Counted from the first letter of the stretch, positions 1-8,920 are shown. The stretch is DNA of 64,000 nt from Mesorhizobium sp. (GCF_017306545.1 NZ_JAFKID010000006.1:62001-126000); one strand, 5' to 3'. A program made the numbers and translations. Notes: generated by a model not told the origin, from the letters alone.

Positions 1-178
1 TCTCCATGGCCCTGTCTCGCACGGATTAACGGCGCTTGCAAAAGCGTGAACCGTGCCGCCTTCGCTTTGCCACAGTCGGGCAGGACAAAGCGGCGCGGGC
101 CAGAGGAGCGCCATGCCGAACCGATTCGATATTTTCCTGCCGCGCATCACCGAAATGCGGACGAGCCGCGAAGGTGGC
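1..178. other. Left-edge stretch without a recognisable gene
   Basis: Several short open frames cross this stretch, but they are Arg/Ala/Pro-rich shadows without a ribosome-binding site or family resemblance. It lies downstream of the minus-strand EamA gene. I see no clear terminator or repeat in it. Confidence 0.5.
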
Positions 179-628
179 TCAGCCGCGCCAGGCGATCAGC
201 ACCGCGCCGCCGGCAATCAGGCCGACGCCAAGCCAGTTCGCCGGGCCAAGCCGCTCGCCGAGAAACAGCGCGCCGAACACCGCCACCAGCACGACGCTTA
301 ACTTGTCGATCGGCGCCACCCGCGCCGCGTCGCCGAGCTTGAGGGCGCGGAAGTAGCACAGCCACGACGCCCCGGTGGCGAGACCGGACAGGATCAGGAA
401 CAGCCAGGTCCGGCCGGAAATGGCGTTCGGCGCCTGGAACTTGCCCATCATGGCCAGGATCGCCGCCAGCACCGCGACGATGACCAGCGTGCGGATGAAG
501 GTCGCCAGATCGGAATCGATCGCCTCCACGCCCACCTTGGCGAAGATCGCCGTCAGCGCCGCGAACGCGGCCGACAGAACGGCCCAGAATTGCCAGGAGG
601 AGAGGGTCAATTCACGCTCCCGACGCAT
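179..628 (-). CDS. Single-repeat EamA (DMT) membrane transporter
   Basis: A 149-aa inner-membrane protein of the drug/metabolite transporter superfamily with a single EamA repeat of about five helices, half the size of the usual ten-helix DMT protein; such proteins probably act as dimers. Visible helices include LSAAFAALTAIFAKVGVEA near the N-terminus and WLGVGLIAGGAVLIAW at the end. The pattern KLSVVLVAVFGALFLGERL is typical of the fourth EamA helix. The ATG at 628 was preferred to one at 682 because the longer form adds only a basic low-complexity leader. It overlaps the end of the upstream DUF2442 gene by 17 nt, so the two are probably translationally coupled. The substrate is unknown. Confidence 0.8.
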   Translation of the reverse strand: MRRERELTLSSWQFWAVLSAAFAALTAIFAKVGVEAIDSDLATFIRTLVIVAVLAAILAMMGKFQAPNAISGRTWLFLILSGLATGASWLCYFRALKLGDAARVAPIDKLSVVLVAVFGALFLGERLGPANWLGVGLIAGGAVLIAWRG

Positions 629-1019
629 TCTTCGGCCGCCCGCCTTTGGCGCCGTTGGTTCGGGCCGCTGCCGCCTTCGCACTCGATTTTACCTGCCCGG
701 CCCGGCGGGCCATGTAGCTTCGAGTGCCGAACAGACCGGCCATCAGCCCCGGCACCGAAATGTCGACGTCGAGGTCTTCCCAATGCAGGCCGTAGCCTGC
801 ACCGAGAATCTCGACATTCGACAACTGCCGGTCGTCGGCCCGTTCGAGCCCCTGGACCAGTCTTGGGGGGAAGGCGAGCGAACATTGATTGGTCAGTTCG
901 ACCACCATGCGGTCGCGTTGCCGGTCATAACGGGCGGACGCGGCCCGCGGCTCGGCACTCCGCAGAAGCCGACCCCGTTCGGCAGCGGCGTCGATTTCAG
1001 CATCGGTCAGTTCAGCCAT
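612..1019 (-). CDS. DUF2442 domain protein
   Basis: A 135-aa soluble protein whose middle part (about residues 35-90: RYDRQRDRMVVELTNQCSLA, then FPPRLVQGL and GLHWEDLDVDISVPGL) has the DUF2442 pattern. The tail is a basic Ala/Lys/Gly-rich extension that may bind nucleic acid. Its ATG overlaps the end of the DUF4160 gene by 8 nt. DUF4160-DUF2442 pairs are widespread in bacteria and have the two-small-gene layout of toxin-antitoxin modules, but the function is not established. Assignment rests on motif memory, not on a search. Confidence 0.75.
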   Translation of the reverse strand: MAELTDAEIDAAAERGRLLRSAEPRAASARYDRQRDRMVVELTNQCSLAFPPRLVQGLERADDRQLSNVEILGAGYGLHWEDLDVDISVPGLMAGLFGTRSYMARRAGQVKSSAKAAAARTNGAKGGRPKNASGA

Positions 1020-1251
1020 GGATTTCCTCCCATCGCCGCAGAAAGGATGACTGATTCTCGACTACGACCTGCATTGCGCTTCTCGCCTCGGCGTGAGCCA
1101 TGCCGTCCGTCCAGATCAGCTTCGGCCTGTCGCTTAGGTCCGCCAGATTGATCTTGGCCTGCCCGTCTCCGAAGACGTGGACATGCGCCGGCTCATGGTC
1201 ATCGACGGAGATGACGACACGCAGTCCGTATTGACGGTGGATCGTCACCAT
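1012..1251 (-). CDS. DUF4160 domain protein
   Basis: A 79-aa protein with the DUF4160 signature: GLRVVISVDDHEPAHVHVFG (residues 9-28), then a Trp-Thr-Asp segment and a C-terminal helix containing RRWEEIHG. The conserved HEPAHVHV strand with two histidines is the family hallmark. It is first of an overlapping two-gene pair with the DUF2442 gene. Only about 50 bases separate it from hemW upstream, so it may be read from the hemW transcript. Function is unknown; a toxin-antitoxin-like role is conjecture from gene layout. Confidence 0.75.
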   Translation of the reverse strand: MVTIHRQYGLRVVISVDDHEPAHVHVFGDGQAKINLADLSDRPKLIWTDGMAHAEARSAMQVVVENQSSFLRRWEEIHG

Positions 1252-1303
1252 GGTTGGAAATAACCCATCGGGATGGGTTTTTCAAGGATGTCGTCAGAAG
1301 CGC

Positions 1304-2461
1304 CTACCGCGCCAGGTCCGCCACGACGGCGTCCAGAACGATCATCCCGGCGGGCGTGGCGCGCAGGCGCGAATTGCCGACCGGCGCCACGAGGCCCTCC
1401 TCCTGGAGAATAGACAGTCGCGCCGCCGGCAGGCCTCGCCCGGCATATTGCTCGTAGCGGGCAAGGTCGATGCCTTCGGCCAGCCTGAGGCCCATCAGAA
1501 GGAATTCGTCGGCCTCCTCGGAGCGCGTCAGCACCTCGCCGCCGGCGACGCCGTCGCCTTTCGCCTCGACCAGCGAAAGCCATGTCTCCGGCATTTTTTC
1601 GGTAAAAGTCACGATGCGCCGTCCGTCCTCGACGAAACGGCCGTGCGCGCCGGGGCCGACGCCGACATACTCGCCGTAGCGCCAATAGGTCAGGTTGTGC
1701 CGGCTTTCGGCGCCCGGCCTGGCGTGGTTGGAGATCTCGTAGGCCGGCAGGCCTCGGGCCGCCGTCACCTCTTGCGTGAGCTGGTAGAGGTCGGCCGCCA
1801 GATCGGGGTCGGGGATGGCGAATTTCCTCGCCTTGTGCAGGGCGTAGAAGGGCGTGCCTTCCTCGATGGTGAGCTGGTAGAGCGACAGGTGGTCGGCGGC
1901 GTGGCTGATCGCCTCCTCCAGTTCCGCCCGCCATGCCTCCAATGTCTGGCCGGGCCGGGCATAGATCAGGTCGAAAGACAAACGCGGAAAGGTTTCGCGC
2001 GCCAGCCGGATCGCCTTCAGCGCCTCTTCGACATTGTGCAGCCGGCCGAGGAATTTCAGGTCGCGGTCGTTCAGCGCCTGCACGCCGAGCGACACGCGGT
2101 TGACGCCGGCCGCCCGGTAGCCGCGGAAGCGCTCGGCCTCGACCGAGGACGGATTGGCTTCCAGCGTCACCTCGATGCCGGCCGGCACCGTCCAGTTCGC
2201 CGCCACGGCGTCGAGCACGGCGCCCACCGTCTCCGGCTTCATCAGCGACGGCGTGCCGCCGCCGAGGAAGATGGAGGTGACGTCGCGCGCCCCGGTGCGG
2301 GCGCGCATCGTTTTCAGTTCGGTCGCGAAAGCGCGCGCGAAACGCTGCTGGTCGACCGGCTGGTGGCGCACATGGCTGTTGAAGTCGCAATAAGGGCATT
2401 TGGCCGCGCAGAACGGCCAGTGGATATAGACCCCGAAACCGGGTGTGCGGTCGAGGATCAT
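1304..2461 (-). CDS. hemW: Radical SAM heme chaperone HemW
   Basis: A 385-aa cytosolic radical SAM protein that binds heme and a [4Fe-4S] cluster and delivers heme to respiratory enzymes; it was formerly annotated as an oxygen-independent coproporphyrinogen oxidase. The cluster motif is C18-x3-C22-x2-C25 following YIHWPFC, and the SAM-binding GGGTPS lies at residues 67-72. Length matches HemW, and the N-terminal extension typical of HemN is absent. It follows rdgB on the same strand, a pairing common in Hyphomicrobiales; the 172-bp gap between them is filled by a family A palindromic repeat. Confidence 0.93.
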   Translation of the reverse strand: MILDRTPGFGVYIHWPFCAAKCPYCDFNSHVRHQPVDQQRFARAFATELKTMRARTGARDVTSIFLGGGTPSLMKPETVGAVLDAVAANWTVPAGIEVTLEANPSSVEAERFRGYRAAGVNRVSLGVQALNDRDLKFLGRLHNVEEALKAIRLARETFPRLSFDLIYARPGQTLEAWRAELEEAISHAADHLSLYQLTIEEGTPFYALHKARKFAIPDPDLAADLYQLTQEVTAARGLPAYEISNHARPGAESRHNLTYWRYGEYVGVGPGAHGRFVEDGRRIVTFTEKMPETWLSLVEAKGDGVAGGEVLTRSEEADEFLLMGLRLAEGIDLARYEQYAGRGLPAARLSILQEEGLVAPVGNSRLRATPAGMIVLDAVVADLAR

Positions 2462-2485
2462 GGGTGCATTCCGACGCCGTGCCGA

Positions 2486-2605
2486 CGCTGCCCCTCACCT
2501 GCCTGCCGGCATCCTCTCCCCGTGAACGGGGAGAGGAGACAAGCGGCGACGTCGACGCCCCCCCCACCCCGTTTGCGGGGAGAGGGTACGGGTGAGGGGC
2601 GGCGC
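2486..2605. repeat. Family A intergenic palindrome (rdgB-hemW)
   Basis: A large imperfect inverted repeat. The outer arms are CCCCTCACC near 2491 and GGTGAGGGGC near 2591. They enclose a nested hairpin, CTCTCCCC-GTGAAC-GGGGAGAG, and a second CCCC-GTTTGC-GGGG hairpin. The same building blocks recur at about ten loci in this window, nearly always at gene ends. RNA from either strand would fold strongly. Confidence 0.85.
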
Positions 2606-2633
2606 TGACGCCGGCCGTTTATGTCGGGACGCA

Positions 2634-3281
2634 TCAAACCCGTCCCAGCCGCGCCTCGGCGAATTTCTTGAAGGCCCGCGCCCGGTGCGACAGCGCTTCC
2701 GCGTCGCCCGGCTTCCAGCCGTGCTTCTCCTCGGCCGTCATCTCGCCGAAGGTCTTGGCATAGCCGTCCGGCAAAAACACCGGGTCGTAGCCGAAGCCGA
2801 GGTCGCCGCGCGGCGGCCAGACCAGCGTTCCTTCCACTTCGCCGCGATAATATTCGGCCTCGCCGTCGGGAAAGACCAGGCAGATGACGGCGACGAAGCG
2901 CCCGGCGCGCTGCGCGGGCCGGGTCGCGCCGGCCTCTTGCAACGCCGTTTCCGTGCGCTGCATGGCCATGCCGAAATCGCGCCCGCCTTCGGGCTTTTCC
3001 GCCCAGTTGGCGGTGTAGACGCCGGGCGCGCCGTCGAGCGCGTCCACGCACAGGCCGGAATCGTCCGACATGGCGGGCAGGCCGGTCGCCTTGGCGGCCG
3101 CGAAGGCCTTGATGTAGGCGTTTTCCTCGAAGGTCGTGCCGGTCTCGTCCGGTTCGGGCAGGCCGTACTCCTTGGCCGACTTCGCCTCCAGCCCGAAGGG
3201 CCCGAGCAGGTCCGCGAATTCGCGCAGCTTGCCGGCATTGTGGCTGGCGACGACGATCTTCTTGTCGGTCAGGGCGTGCAT
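2634..3281 (-). CDS. rdgB: Non-canonical purine NTP pyrophosphatase, RdgB/HAM1 family
   Basis: A 215-aa enzyme that hydrolyses dITP, XTP and ITP to monophosphates, keeping deaminated purines out of DNA and RNA. Family motifs are visible: ASHNAGK at residues 12-18 (substrate binding), MSDDSGL at 71-77 (general base and metal), GFGYDPVF at about 160-167 and SHRARAF near residue 200. The length fits the family. Its start directly abuts the stop of the upstream VOC gene, so the two are probably co-transcribed. Confidence 0.95.
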   Translation of the reverse strand: MHALTDKKIVVASHNAGKLREFADLLGPFGLEAKSAKEYGLPEPDETGTTFEENAYIKAFAAAKATGLPAMSDDSGLCVDALDGAPGVYTANWAEKPEGGRDFGMAMQRTETALQEAGATRPAQRAGRFVAVICLVFPDGEAEYYRGEVEGTLVWPPRGDLGFGYDPVFLPDGYAKTFGEMTAEEKHGWKPGDAEALSHRARAFKKFAEARLGRV

Positions 3282-3710
3282 TCAGAGGTTCCAGATTTTC
3301 GGTTCGGCGAATTCCAGCGAATTGCCGGATGGGTCGCGGAAATAGATAGAGCGGCCGCCCGGTTCCTGTCCCGGTTTGGGCGGCCATTCGAAATCGGCCT
3401 CGATGGCGACGCCCTTTTGCGTCAGCCGGGCCTTCCAGCGCCCGATGTCGTCGGCCGTCGCGGCAAAGCACAGATGCCCTTGCCCGAGCGTGCCGTGCGG
3501 CGGCACCGGCAGTTTCGCGCCGGATGGCGGCGGTTCGCTCGTTGCCCCGGCGACGAACAGCAGAAGCACGCCTTGGCCGCAGCGGAAGAAGACGTGCCGG
3601 CCCGCCACTTTTGCAATCCGCTCAAGGCCGAGAACCTCGGAGTAGAAGGTATCGGCTGCGTCTAGGTCGGTGACGTAGAGCGCGGATTCCAGGATGGTCG
3701 AGGGTTGCAT
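3282..3710 (-). CDS. VOC (glyoxalase/bleomycin-resistance) superfamily protein
   Basis: A 142-aa protein with two beta-alpha-beta-beta-beta halves of the vicinal oxygen chelate fold: ALYVTDLDAADTFYSEVLGL in the N-terminal half, GQGHLCFAATADDIGRWKARL in the middle and SIYFRDPSGNSLEFAEP at the end. The FRDPxGNxLEF strand is the usual metal-site strand. The substrate cannot be told from sequence. It sits between rph and rdgB and ends exactly where rdgB begins. Confidence 0.88.
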   Translation of the reverse strand: MQPSTILESALYVTDLDAADTFYSEVLGLERIAKVAGRHVFFRCGQGVLLLFVAGATSEPPPSGAKLPVPPHGTLGQGHLCFAATADDIGRWKARLTQKGVAIEADFEWPPKPGQEPGGRSIYFRDPSGNSLEFAEPKIWNL

Positions 3711-3738
3711 CTAACCCCCCTCGGATCGAGAAACTTTA

Positions 3739-3818
3739 CCCCCACCCCTCAAGGGGGAGGAGAAGCTGCCGCGCGCCAAGTTCCCCTCCCCCTTGAGGGG
3801 AGGGGTTAGGGGTGGGGG
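3739..3818. repeat. Family A intergenic palindrome (rph-VOC)
   Basis: Outer arms CCCCCACCCCTC (from 3739) and AGGGGTGGGGG (to 3818) enclose two smaller hairpins, CCTC-AAGG-GGGAGG and CTCCCCC-TTGAGGGGAG. It fills most of the 149-bp gap between rph and the VOC gene. The C-rich arm/AAGG-loop variant recurs near 8625 and 27536. Confidence 0.85.
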
Positions 3819-3859
3819 TTCCCGCGAAGCGGCATAGGCGAAAACAACCATCGCCTTCG

Positions 3860-4576
3860 CTAACCGACCGCCATCTTCTGCAAATCCACCAGTCGCGAAA
3901 TGCCGCGCTTGGCCAATCCCATCAGCGCCGAAAACTGGTCTTCCGAGAACGGCTCGCCCTCGGCGGTGCCTTGAATTTCCACGATGCCACCCTTGCCGGT
4001 CATGACGAAGTTGGCGTCGGTGCCGGCCGACGAATCCTCCAGATAGTCGAGGTCGATCACCGGCTGGCCGTCATGGATGCCGCAGGAAATGGCCGCGACA
4101 TGGTCCTTCAGCGCCTTGTCGAGCTTCAGCATCTGACGCGCCTCCATCCAGCGCAGGCAGTCGTGCAGCGCTACCCAGCCGCCGGTGATGGAGGCGGTGC
4201 GGGTGCCGCCGTCGGCTTGCAGGACGTCGCAGTCCACCGTGATCTGCACCTCGCCCAACGCCTGCATATCGACCACGGCGCGCAAGGAACGGCCGATCAG
4301 GCGCTGGATTTCCAGCGTGCGGCCGCCCTGCTTGCCGGCGGAGGCCTCGCGGCGCATGCGGTCGCCGGTCGAGCGCGGCAGCATGCCGTATTCGGCCGTC
4401 ACCCAGCCCTTGCCGGTATTGCGCATCCAGCCCGGCACCCGTTCCTCAAGGCTCGCCGTGCAAAGCACATGCGTGTCGCCGAACTTCACCAGGCACGAGC
4501 CTTCCGCATGCTTGGAGACGCCGCGCTCGAAGGAGATGGCACGCATTTCGTCGTTCTGGCGTTTCGAGGGGCGCAT
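3860..4576 (-). CDS. rph: Ribonuclease PH
   Basis: A 238-aa phosphorolytic 3'-to-5' exoribonuclease that trims tRNA 3' ends; it acts as a hexamer in the cytosol. The sequence starts [12 protein letters not shown], with the family's early basic patch. It contains [14 protein letters not shown], then [14 protein letters not shown], the phosphate-binding [10 protein letters not shown], and [20 protein letters not shown]-like segments (QITVDCDV is present here). Length is standard. It is divergent from hrcA, with 133 bp between the starts; this pairing is typical of rhizobia. Confidence 0.96.
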   Translation of the reverse strand: MRPSKRQNDEMRAISFERGVSKHAEGSCLVKFGDTHVLCTASLEERVPGWMRNTGKGWVTAEYGMLPRSTGDRMRREASAGKQGGRTLEIQRLIGRSLRAVVDMQALGEVQITVDCDVLQADGGTRTASITGGWVALHDCLRWMEARQMLKLDKALKDHVAAISCGIHDGQPVIDLDYLEDSSAGTDANFVMTGKGGIVEIQGTAEGEPFSEDQFSALMGLAKRGISRLVDLQKMAVG

Positions 4577-4655
4577 TCAGGCTCTTTCCGTTCGGTTTCG
4601 TTTGTTGCCGGGCTTGTAGCCCCGCGGCCGCGCGGGTGCAAAGGAAATTGGCCGG

Positions 4656-4696
4656 CTTGCAAGGCCTTGCCCTCAATCTATATTCCGAAGTCGGAA
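4656..4696 (+). promoter_or_regulatory. Candidate hrcA promoter with a TTCCGA dyad
   Basis: CTTGCA (4656-4661), a 16-base spacer and CTATAT (4678-4683) resemble an alphaproteobacterial housekeeping or RpoH-type promoter. A dyad TTCCGA-AG-TCGGAA (4683-4696) overlaps the end of the -10 and the probable transcription start, 14 bases before the hrcA ATG at 4710. There is no CIRCE sequence (TTAGCACTC-N9-GAGTGCTAA) here. Assignment is by inspection only. Confidence 0.45.
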
Positions 4697-4709
4697 GGTT
4701 CTTGATGCG

Positions 4710-5810
4710 ATGACGAAACCGTTCGCCGATCCCTCGACGCAGTCGTCTGCCTTGCAGTCGCCCGCCCTGCAATCGCTCGACATGCGCTCGCGCGACATCT
4801 TCCGGCGCATCGTCGATTCCTATCTGCGCGACGGCGAACCGGTCGGCTCGCGCTCGCTCTCGCGCATCCTGCCGTCGTCGCTGTCGCCGGCGACCGTGCG
4901 CAACGTGATGAGCGATCTCGAGCACCTTGGCCTCATCTACGCCCCGCACGTCTCCGCCGGCCGCCTGCCGACGCAAGCGGGCCTGCGCTTCTTCGTCGAT
5001 GCCTTCATGGAACTGGGCGACCTCGCCGACGACGAGCGCCGCGCCATCGAGGCGCAGATGAAGGCCTCGGGCGAAGGTGCGACGCTGGAGCATATGCTGA
5101 CCGAGGCCAGCCAGTTGCTGTCTGGCATGTCGCGCGGCGCCGGCCTTGTGCTCGCCGCCAAGAACGAGGCGGCGCTCAAGCACATCGAATTCATCCAGCT
5201 CGAGCCGACCAAGGCGCTGGCGGTGCTGGTGTCGCAGAACGGCGACGTCGAGAACCGCGTCATCGACCTGCCGGCCGGCATCACCGTTTCGCAACTGCAC
5301 GAGGCCTCGAATTTCCTCAACGCCCACATCCGCGGCCGCACGCTGGCCGAGGCGCGCGCCGAGATCGCGCGCCGCAAGGAAGAAACGCGCGCCGCCCTCG
5401 ACACGCTGTCGCAGGATCTGGTGGAAAAGGGGCTGGCGGTGTGGGCGGGCGCCGAAAGCGGCCTGCCGGCGCGCCTCATCGTGCGCGGCCGCGCCAACCT
5501 GTTGGAAAACGTCACCGCCCAGGCCGATATCGAGCTTCTCAGGCATCTCTTCGAGGACCTGGAGACGCAGGACGGCCTCGTCCAGCTGCTCGACCTCGCC
5601 GAGCAGGGCTCGGGCGTGCGCATCTTCATCGGCTCGGAGAACAAGCTTTTCTCGCTGTCGGGCTCCTCGCTGGTGGTGGCGCCCTATCGCGACAAGGATG
5701 CGCGCGTCATCGGCGCCCTCGGCGTCATCGGCCCGACCCGCCTCAACTATGCCCGCATCGTGCCGATGGTGGACTATACCGCGCAGCTCATTTCGCGCAT
5801 GCTGCGCTGA
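4710..5810 (+). CDS. hrcA: Heat-inducible transcription repressor HrcA
   Basis: A 366-aa repressor that binds CIRCE operators, typically upstream of groESL, and needs GroEL for activity. The N-terminal winged helix spans about residues 25-95: [20 protein letters not shown], then [19 protein letters not shown] and the [18 protein letters not shown] wing, which is highly conserved. A GAF-like dimerisation domain follows, with [19 protein letters not shown] near residue 310 and [19 protein letters not shown] near the end. Length is normal. grpE, usually the next gene in Hyphomicrobiales, is absent downstream. Confidence 0.96.
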   Translation: MTKPFADPSTQSSALQSPALQSLDMRSRDIFRRIVDSYLRDGEPVGSRSLSRILPSSLSPATVRNVMSDLEHLGLIYAPHVSAGRLPTQAGLRFFVDAFMELGDLADDERRAIEAQMKASGEGATLEHMLTEASQLLSGMSRGAGLVLAAKNEAALKHIEFIQLEPTKALAVLVSQNGDVENRVIDLPAGITVSQLHEASNFLNAHIRGRTLAEARAEIARRKEETRAALDTLSQDLVEKGLAVWAGAESGLPARLIVRGRANLLENVTAQADIELLRHLFEDLETQDGLVQLLDLAEQGSGVRIFIGSENKLFSLSGSSLVVAPYRDKDARVIGALGVIGPTRLNYARIVPMVDYTAQLISRMLR

Positions 5811-5828
5811 GCGAGGAAGGGAAGGACC

Positions 5829-6014
5829 ATGGCGTTCGAAGCGATCAAGGCCGAAATCGACCTGCTCCTGGCCGATATGGTGAACCAGCCGCGCGATGCC
5901 CGCGAAATCCGCGAGCAGGTGCGCGAGAAACTCAACGAGCTGCGCGCGCTCGGCCTGCCGCTGCCGGCCGATCTGGTGAAGCTGGAAACCCAGCTCGACG
6001 CCGAACTCGGCTGA
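5829..6014 (+). CDS. Small conserved helical protein downstream of hrcA
   Basis: A 61-aa acidic, almost wholly helical protein (FEAIKAEIDLLLADMVNQP, then DAREIREQVREKLNELRALG) with heptad-like leucines, suggesting a short coiled coil. It begins 18 nt after hrcA behind a good ribosome-binding site (GAAGGGAAGGACC), so it is very probably co-transcribed. Codon use matches its neighbours. I do not recognise a named family. It occupies the place where grpE normally follows hrcA but is far too short to be GrpE and lacks its beta domain. Confidence 0.7.
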   Translation: MAFEAIKAEIDLLLADMVNQPRDAREIREQVREKLNELRALGLPLPADLVKLETQLDAELG

Positions 6015-6103
6015 TTGCTCCGCCTCGAGTCGGCGTGACCAGGGAACGGTTGCGGCTGTCGTTCGTTCGCGTGGAGCGCTCAGTCCCGTCCCGGAGCACG
6101 CCC

Positions 6104-7429
6104 ATGCGCCTGATCCTCTTCGCCGCGCTTTCCGCGATCCTCGCCGTTTCCGCCGCAGCGGCTGAAGAAGCACCGGTGCTGAAAGGAGCGCAAGCCTTCG
6201 GCGGCTGGCAGGCCGACCGGCCGGGCGTCTGGCGGCTGATCCGCCCGGATGACATGCCGAAGCCGAATACCGCCGGGTCGGCGTCGAACGGCGCCGACGA
6301 GGCCGCTGCGCCGAAGGGCGTGAAACCGCACGTGCCGCAAGGTTTCTCGGTCGAACGCATCGCGTCCGGCATCAGCAATCCGCGCGTCGTGCGTGTTGCG
6401 CCCAACGGCGACCTGTTTGTCGCCGACAGCCGCGCCGGCCAGGTGCGCGTCTACCGACTGGGCAAGGACGGTAAGGTGGTGGAGAAAGGAATCTTCGCCA
6501 AGGGGCTCGCCCGGCCCTACGGCATCGCCTTCTACCCGGCGGGGAATCCGCAATGGGTCTATGTCGCCGACACCGGCAGCGTCGTGCGCTTCGCTTATCA
6601 TGACGGCGATATGCAGGCGTCCGGCAAGCCTCAGGCGGTGATCGAAGGCCTGCCGACCGGCGGCCACTGGACCCGCGACATCGCCTTTTCGCCGGACGGC
6701 GCCACGCTTTACGTGTCCATCGGCTCCGGTTCGAACGTCGCCGAAGGCATGGGCAAGGAGCCGGCGGGCTGGACCGGCAGGCAGCCGCGGGGCGCCGCGT
6801 GGGGCGAAGAAAAAGGCCGCGCCGAAGTCCGCGCCTACGATCCGGACGGCAGGAACGGCCGGACCGTCGCCACCGGCCTGCGCAACTGTTCCGGCATGAC
6901 CGTGCAGCCGGCCACCGGCGCGCTGTGGTGCGTCGTCAACGAGCGCGACGGGCTGGGCGACAATGTGCCGTTCGATTATGCGACGACGGTGAAGGACGGC
7001 GCCTTCTACGGCTGGCCGTGGTTCTACATCGGCGATCATCAGGACCCGCGCCATCCCGGCGCGCGGCCGGACCTCGCCGGCATGGCGACGGTGCCGGACG
7101 TGCTCATCCAGGCGCATTCGGCGCCGCTCGGCATCGCCTTCTACGACGGCGGCCAGTTCCCGGCCGAATACAAGGGCGATGCCTTCGTCGCGCTGCACGG
7201 TTCGTGGAACCGCGGCACGCGCACCGGCTACAAGGTCGTTCGGCTGAAGTTCGAGAACGGCAGGCCGACAGGCGCCTATCAGGACTTCATGACCGGCTTC
7301 GTTACCTCCGATGCCGAAGTGTGGGGTCGTCCGGTCGGCGTGGCGGTGGCGAAGGACGGCGCGCTGATCGTCACCGAGGACGGTTCCGGCACGATCTGGC
7401 GCGTCGCCTATGACGGCGCGAAGCCATAG
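6104..7429 (+). CDS. Exported sorbosone dehydrogenase-like six-bladed propeller
   Basis: A 441-aa periplasmic protein. The start at 6104 gives a clear Sec signal peptide (MRLILFAALSAILAVSAAAA, cleavage near residue 20). The frame is open much further upstream, but it overlaps hrcA there and looks non-coding. The mature part shows NHL/SGL-type propeller strands: NGDLFVADSRAGQVRVYRL, RPYGIAFYPAG, RDIAFSPDGATLYVSIGSGS, ATGLRNCSGMTVQPATGALW and GRPVGVAVAKDGALIVTEDG. This is the pattern of the L-sorbosone/PQQ-linked glucose dehydrogenase family. The substrate and use of PQQ are not shown. It stands alone downstream of the hrcA pair. Confidence 0.85.
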   Translation: MRLILFAALSAILAVSAAAAEEAPVLKGAQAFGGWQADRPGVWRLIRPDDMPKPNTAGSASNGADEAAAPKGVKPHVPQGFSVERIASGISNPRVVRVAPNGDLFVADSRAGQVRVYRLGKDGKVVEKGIFAKGLARPYGIAFYPAGNPQWVYVADTGSVVRFAYHDGDMQASGKPQAVIEGLPTGGHWTRDIAFSPDGATLYVSIGSGSNVAEGMGKEPAGWTGRQPRGAAWGEEKGRAEVRAYDPDGRNGRTVATGLRNCSGMTVQPATGALWCVVNERDGLGDNVPFDYATTVKDGAFYGWPWFYIGDHQDPRHPGARPDLAGMATVPDVLIQAHSAPLGIAFYDGGQFPAEYKGDAFVALHGSWNRGTRTGYKVVRLKFENGRPTGAYQDFMTGFVTSDAEVWGRPVGVAVAKDGALIVTEDGSGTIWRVAYDGAKP

Positions 7430-7601
7430 GGGAAAATCATGAGGCGCAATCGCAATCCTGCTTTTCGTCATATGAGAGAATTTTCTTCCAGCCACGCCCG
7501 GCCTTTGCAACGCCGTCCTCTCGGCTATTCTGGTGTGCCGGCCTATCTTCCACGATGAAAAATCCTATCTTGCCTTTCACGAATCTCAGGGAGCCAGACG
7601 C

Positions 7602-8582
7602 ATGACCAAGCCCGACCCGTCCGCGCGCGTGCCCGGCCGCGGCCGCATCTTCGCCTCGATCACCGAGACGATCGGCGACACGCCGCTGGTCAGGCTGGAG
7701 AAGTTCGCGAAGGAAAAGGGTATTGTTGCCGACCTGCTCGCCAAGCTGGAATTCTTCAACCCCATCGCCTCGGTCAAGGATCGCATCGGCGTGGCGATGA
7801 TCGAGGCGCTGGAGGCGGAGGGCCGCATCGTGCCCGGCCGCACCACGCTGGTCGAGCCGACCTCCGGCAACACCGGCATCGCGCTCGCCTTCGCCGCCGC
7901 CGCCAAAGGCTACAAGCTGATCCTGACCATGCCCGAGACGATGTCGTCGGAGCGGCGCAAGATGCTTCTGCTGCTCGGCGCCGAACTGGTGCTGACCGAC
8001 GGGCCGAAGGGCATGAAGGGCGCCATCGCCAAGGCGGAGGAACTGGTCGCCAAGCTGCCGGACGCCGTCATTCCGCAACAGTTCGAGAACCCCGCCAATC
8101 CCGAAGTCCATCGCCGCACCACGGCGGAGGAAATCTGGAACGACACGCAGGGCGCGGTCGATATCCTCGTCGCCGGCATCGGCACCGGCGGCACCATCAC
8201 CGGCGTCGGCCAGGTTCTGAAGAGCCGCAAGCCCTCGGTTCAGGTCGTGGCGGTGGAGCCCGAGGCGTCCGCCATCCTGTCGGGCGGCCAGCCCGGCCCG
8301 CACAAGATCCAGGGCCTCGGCGCCGGCTTTGCGCCGAAGGTGCTCGACACGTCCGTCTACGACGAGATCGTCACCGTCTCCAACGAAGACGCCGTCGCCA
8401 ACGCCCGCCTTGTCGCACGGCTGGAAGGCGTGCCGGTGGGCATTTCCTCGGGCGCCGCCTTGCAGGCGGCCGTGGTCGTCGGCGCGCGGCCGGAAAACAA
8501 GGGCAAGACGATGGTCGTCGTCATCCCCTCCTTCGCCGAGCGCTATCTTTCGACCGTCCTGTTCGACGGGCTGGGGAACTGA
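7602..8582 (+). CDS. cysK: Cysteine synthase A (O-acetylserine sulfhydrylase)
   Basis: A 326-aa PLP enzyme making cysteine from O-acetylserine and sulfide. [11 protein letters not shown] carries the PLP-forming Lys59; the substrate loop TSGNTG lies at 87-92; the phosphate-binding GTGGTITG near residue 190 and ISSGAA near 290 are also present. The ATG at 7602 was chosen because CAGGGAG sits at good spacing before it and the family pattern begins soon after; a longer reading from 7533 has no such site. It appears monocistronic. Confidence 0.95.
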   Translation: MTKPDPSARVPGRGRIFASITETIGDTPLVRLEKFAKEKGIVADLLAKLEFFNPIASVKDRIGVAMIEALEAEGRIVPGRTTLVEPTSGNTGIALAFAAAAKGYKLILTMPETMSSERRKMLLLLGAELVLTDGPKGMKGAIAKAEELVAKLPDAVIPQQFENPANPEVHRRTTAEEIWNDTQGAVDILVAGIGTGGTITGVGQVLKSRKPSVQVVAVEPEASAILSGGQPGPHKIQGLGAGFAPKVLDTSVYDEIVTVSNEDAVANARLVARLEGVPVGISSGAALQAAVVVGARPENKGKTMVVVIPSFAERYLSTVLFDGLGN

Positions 8583-8920
8583 CGCGGGCGTTGGGATAGA
8601 CGCTAATGGCGCCGCACCGCCACCTTAACCCCTCCCCTCAGGGGGGAGGGGAACTCTGCGACGATGCCACGGCCATCAACTTTTGCGATGGGGAAGAGAA
8701 ACGGCGGCGTCGGCGTCTCCCTCCCCCTTGTGGGGATGGGACAGGGGTGGGGGTCCTCGACGTTCGAGATTGGGACGTTCCTATGCGACGGTCCCGCCTC
8801 CCATCGCAAACATACGCTCCTGGTCCTGGCCCTGCCGAAAAACCGTCTGGCGCGGCTTGAGCGCGGCGGCGGTTGCGGGCACATCCTCCTGTCTCGCGAT
8901 ACGGCGAGGGGAGGATTCCG
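8583..8920. other. Gene-free gap between cysK and GST
   Basis: 338 bases with no credible gene. Most of the gap is the family A repeat described separately (8625-8754). The rest (8755-8920) holds the GST leader, ending with the ribosome-binding stretch GAGGGGAGG at about 8907-8915. Arg- and Pro-rich frames here are translations of the palindromes. Confidence 0.7.
8625..8754. repeat. Family A intergenic palindrome (cysK-GST)
   Basis: Outer arms AACCCCTCCCCTC at 8627-8640 and GGGACAGGGGTGGGGG to 8754. The inner hairpins are CCCCTC-AGG-GGGAGGGG and CTCCCCCTTGTGGGGA. It is the same C-rich variant as at 3739 and 27536, enclosing about 80 bases of unrelated sequence. Confidence 0.8.

Noticed and set aside
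4577-4709. A CIRCE operator upstream of hrcA.
   Set aside because: The TTAGCACTC-N9-GAGTGCTAA pattern is not there; only the unrelated TTCCGA dyad was found.
5441-7429. A 662-codon frame extending the sorbosone-dehydrogenase-like gene upstream.
   Set aside because: The extension overlaps hrcA and the small helical gene; the ATG at 6104 produces a proper signal peptide.
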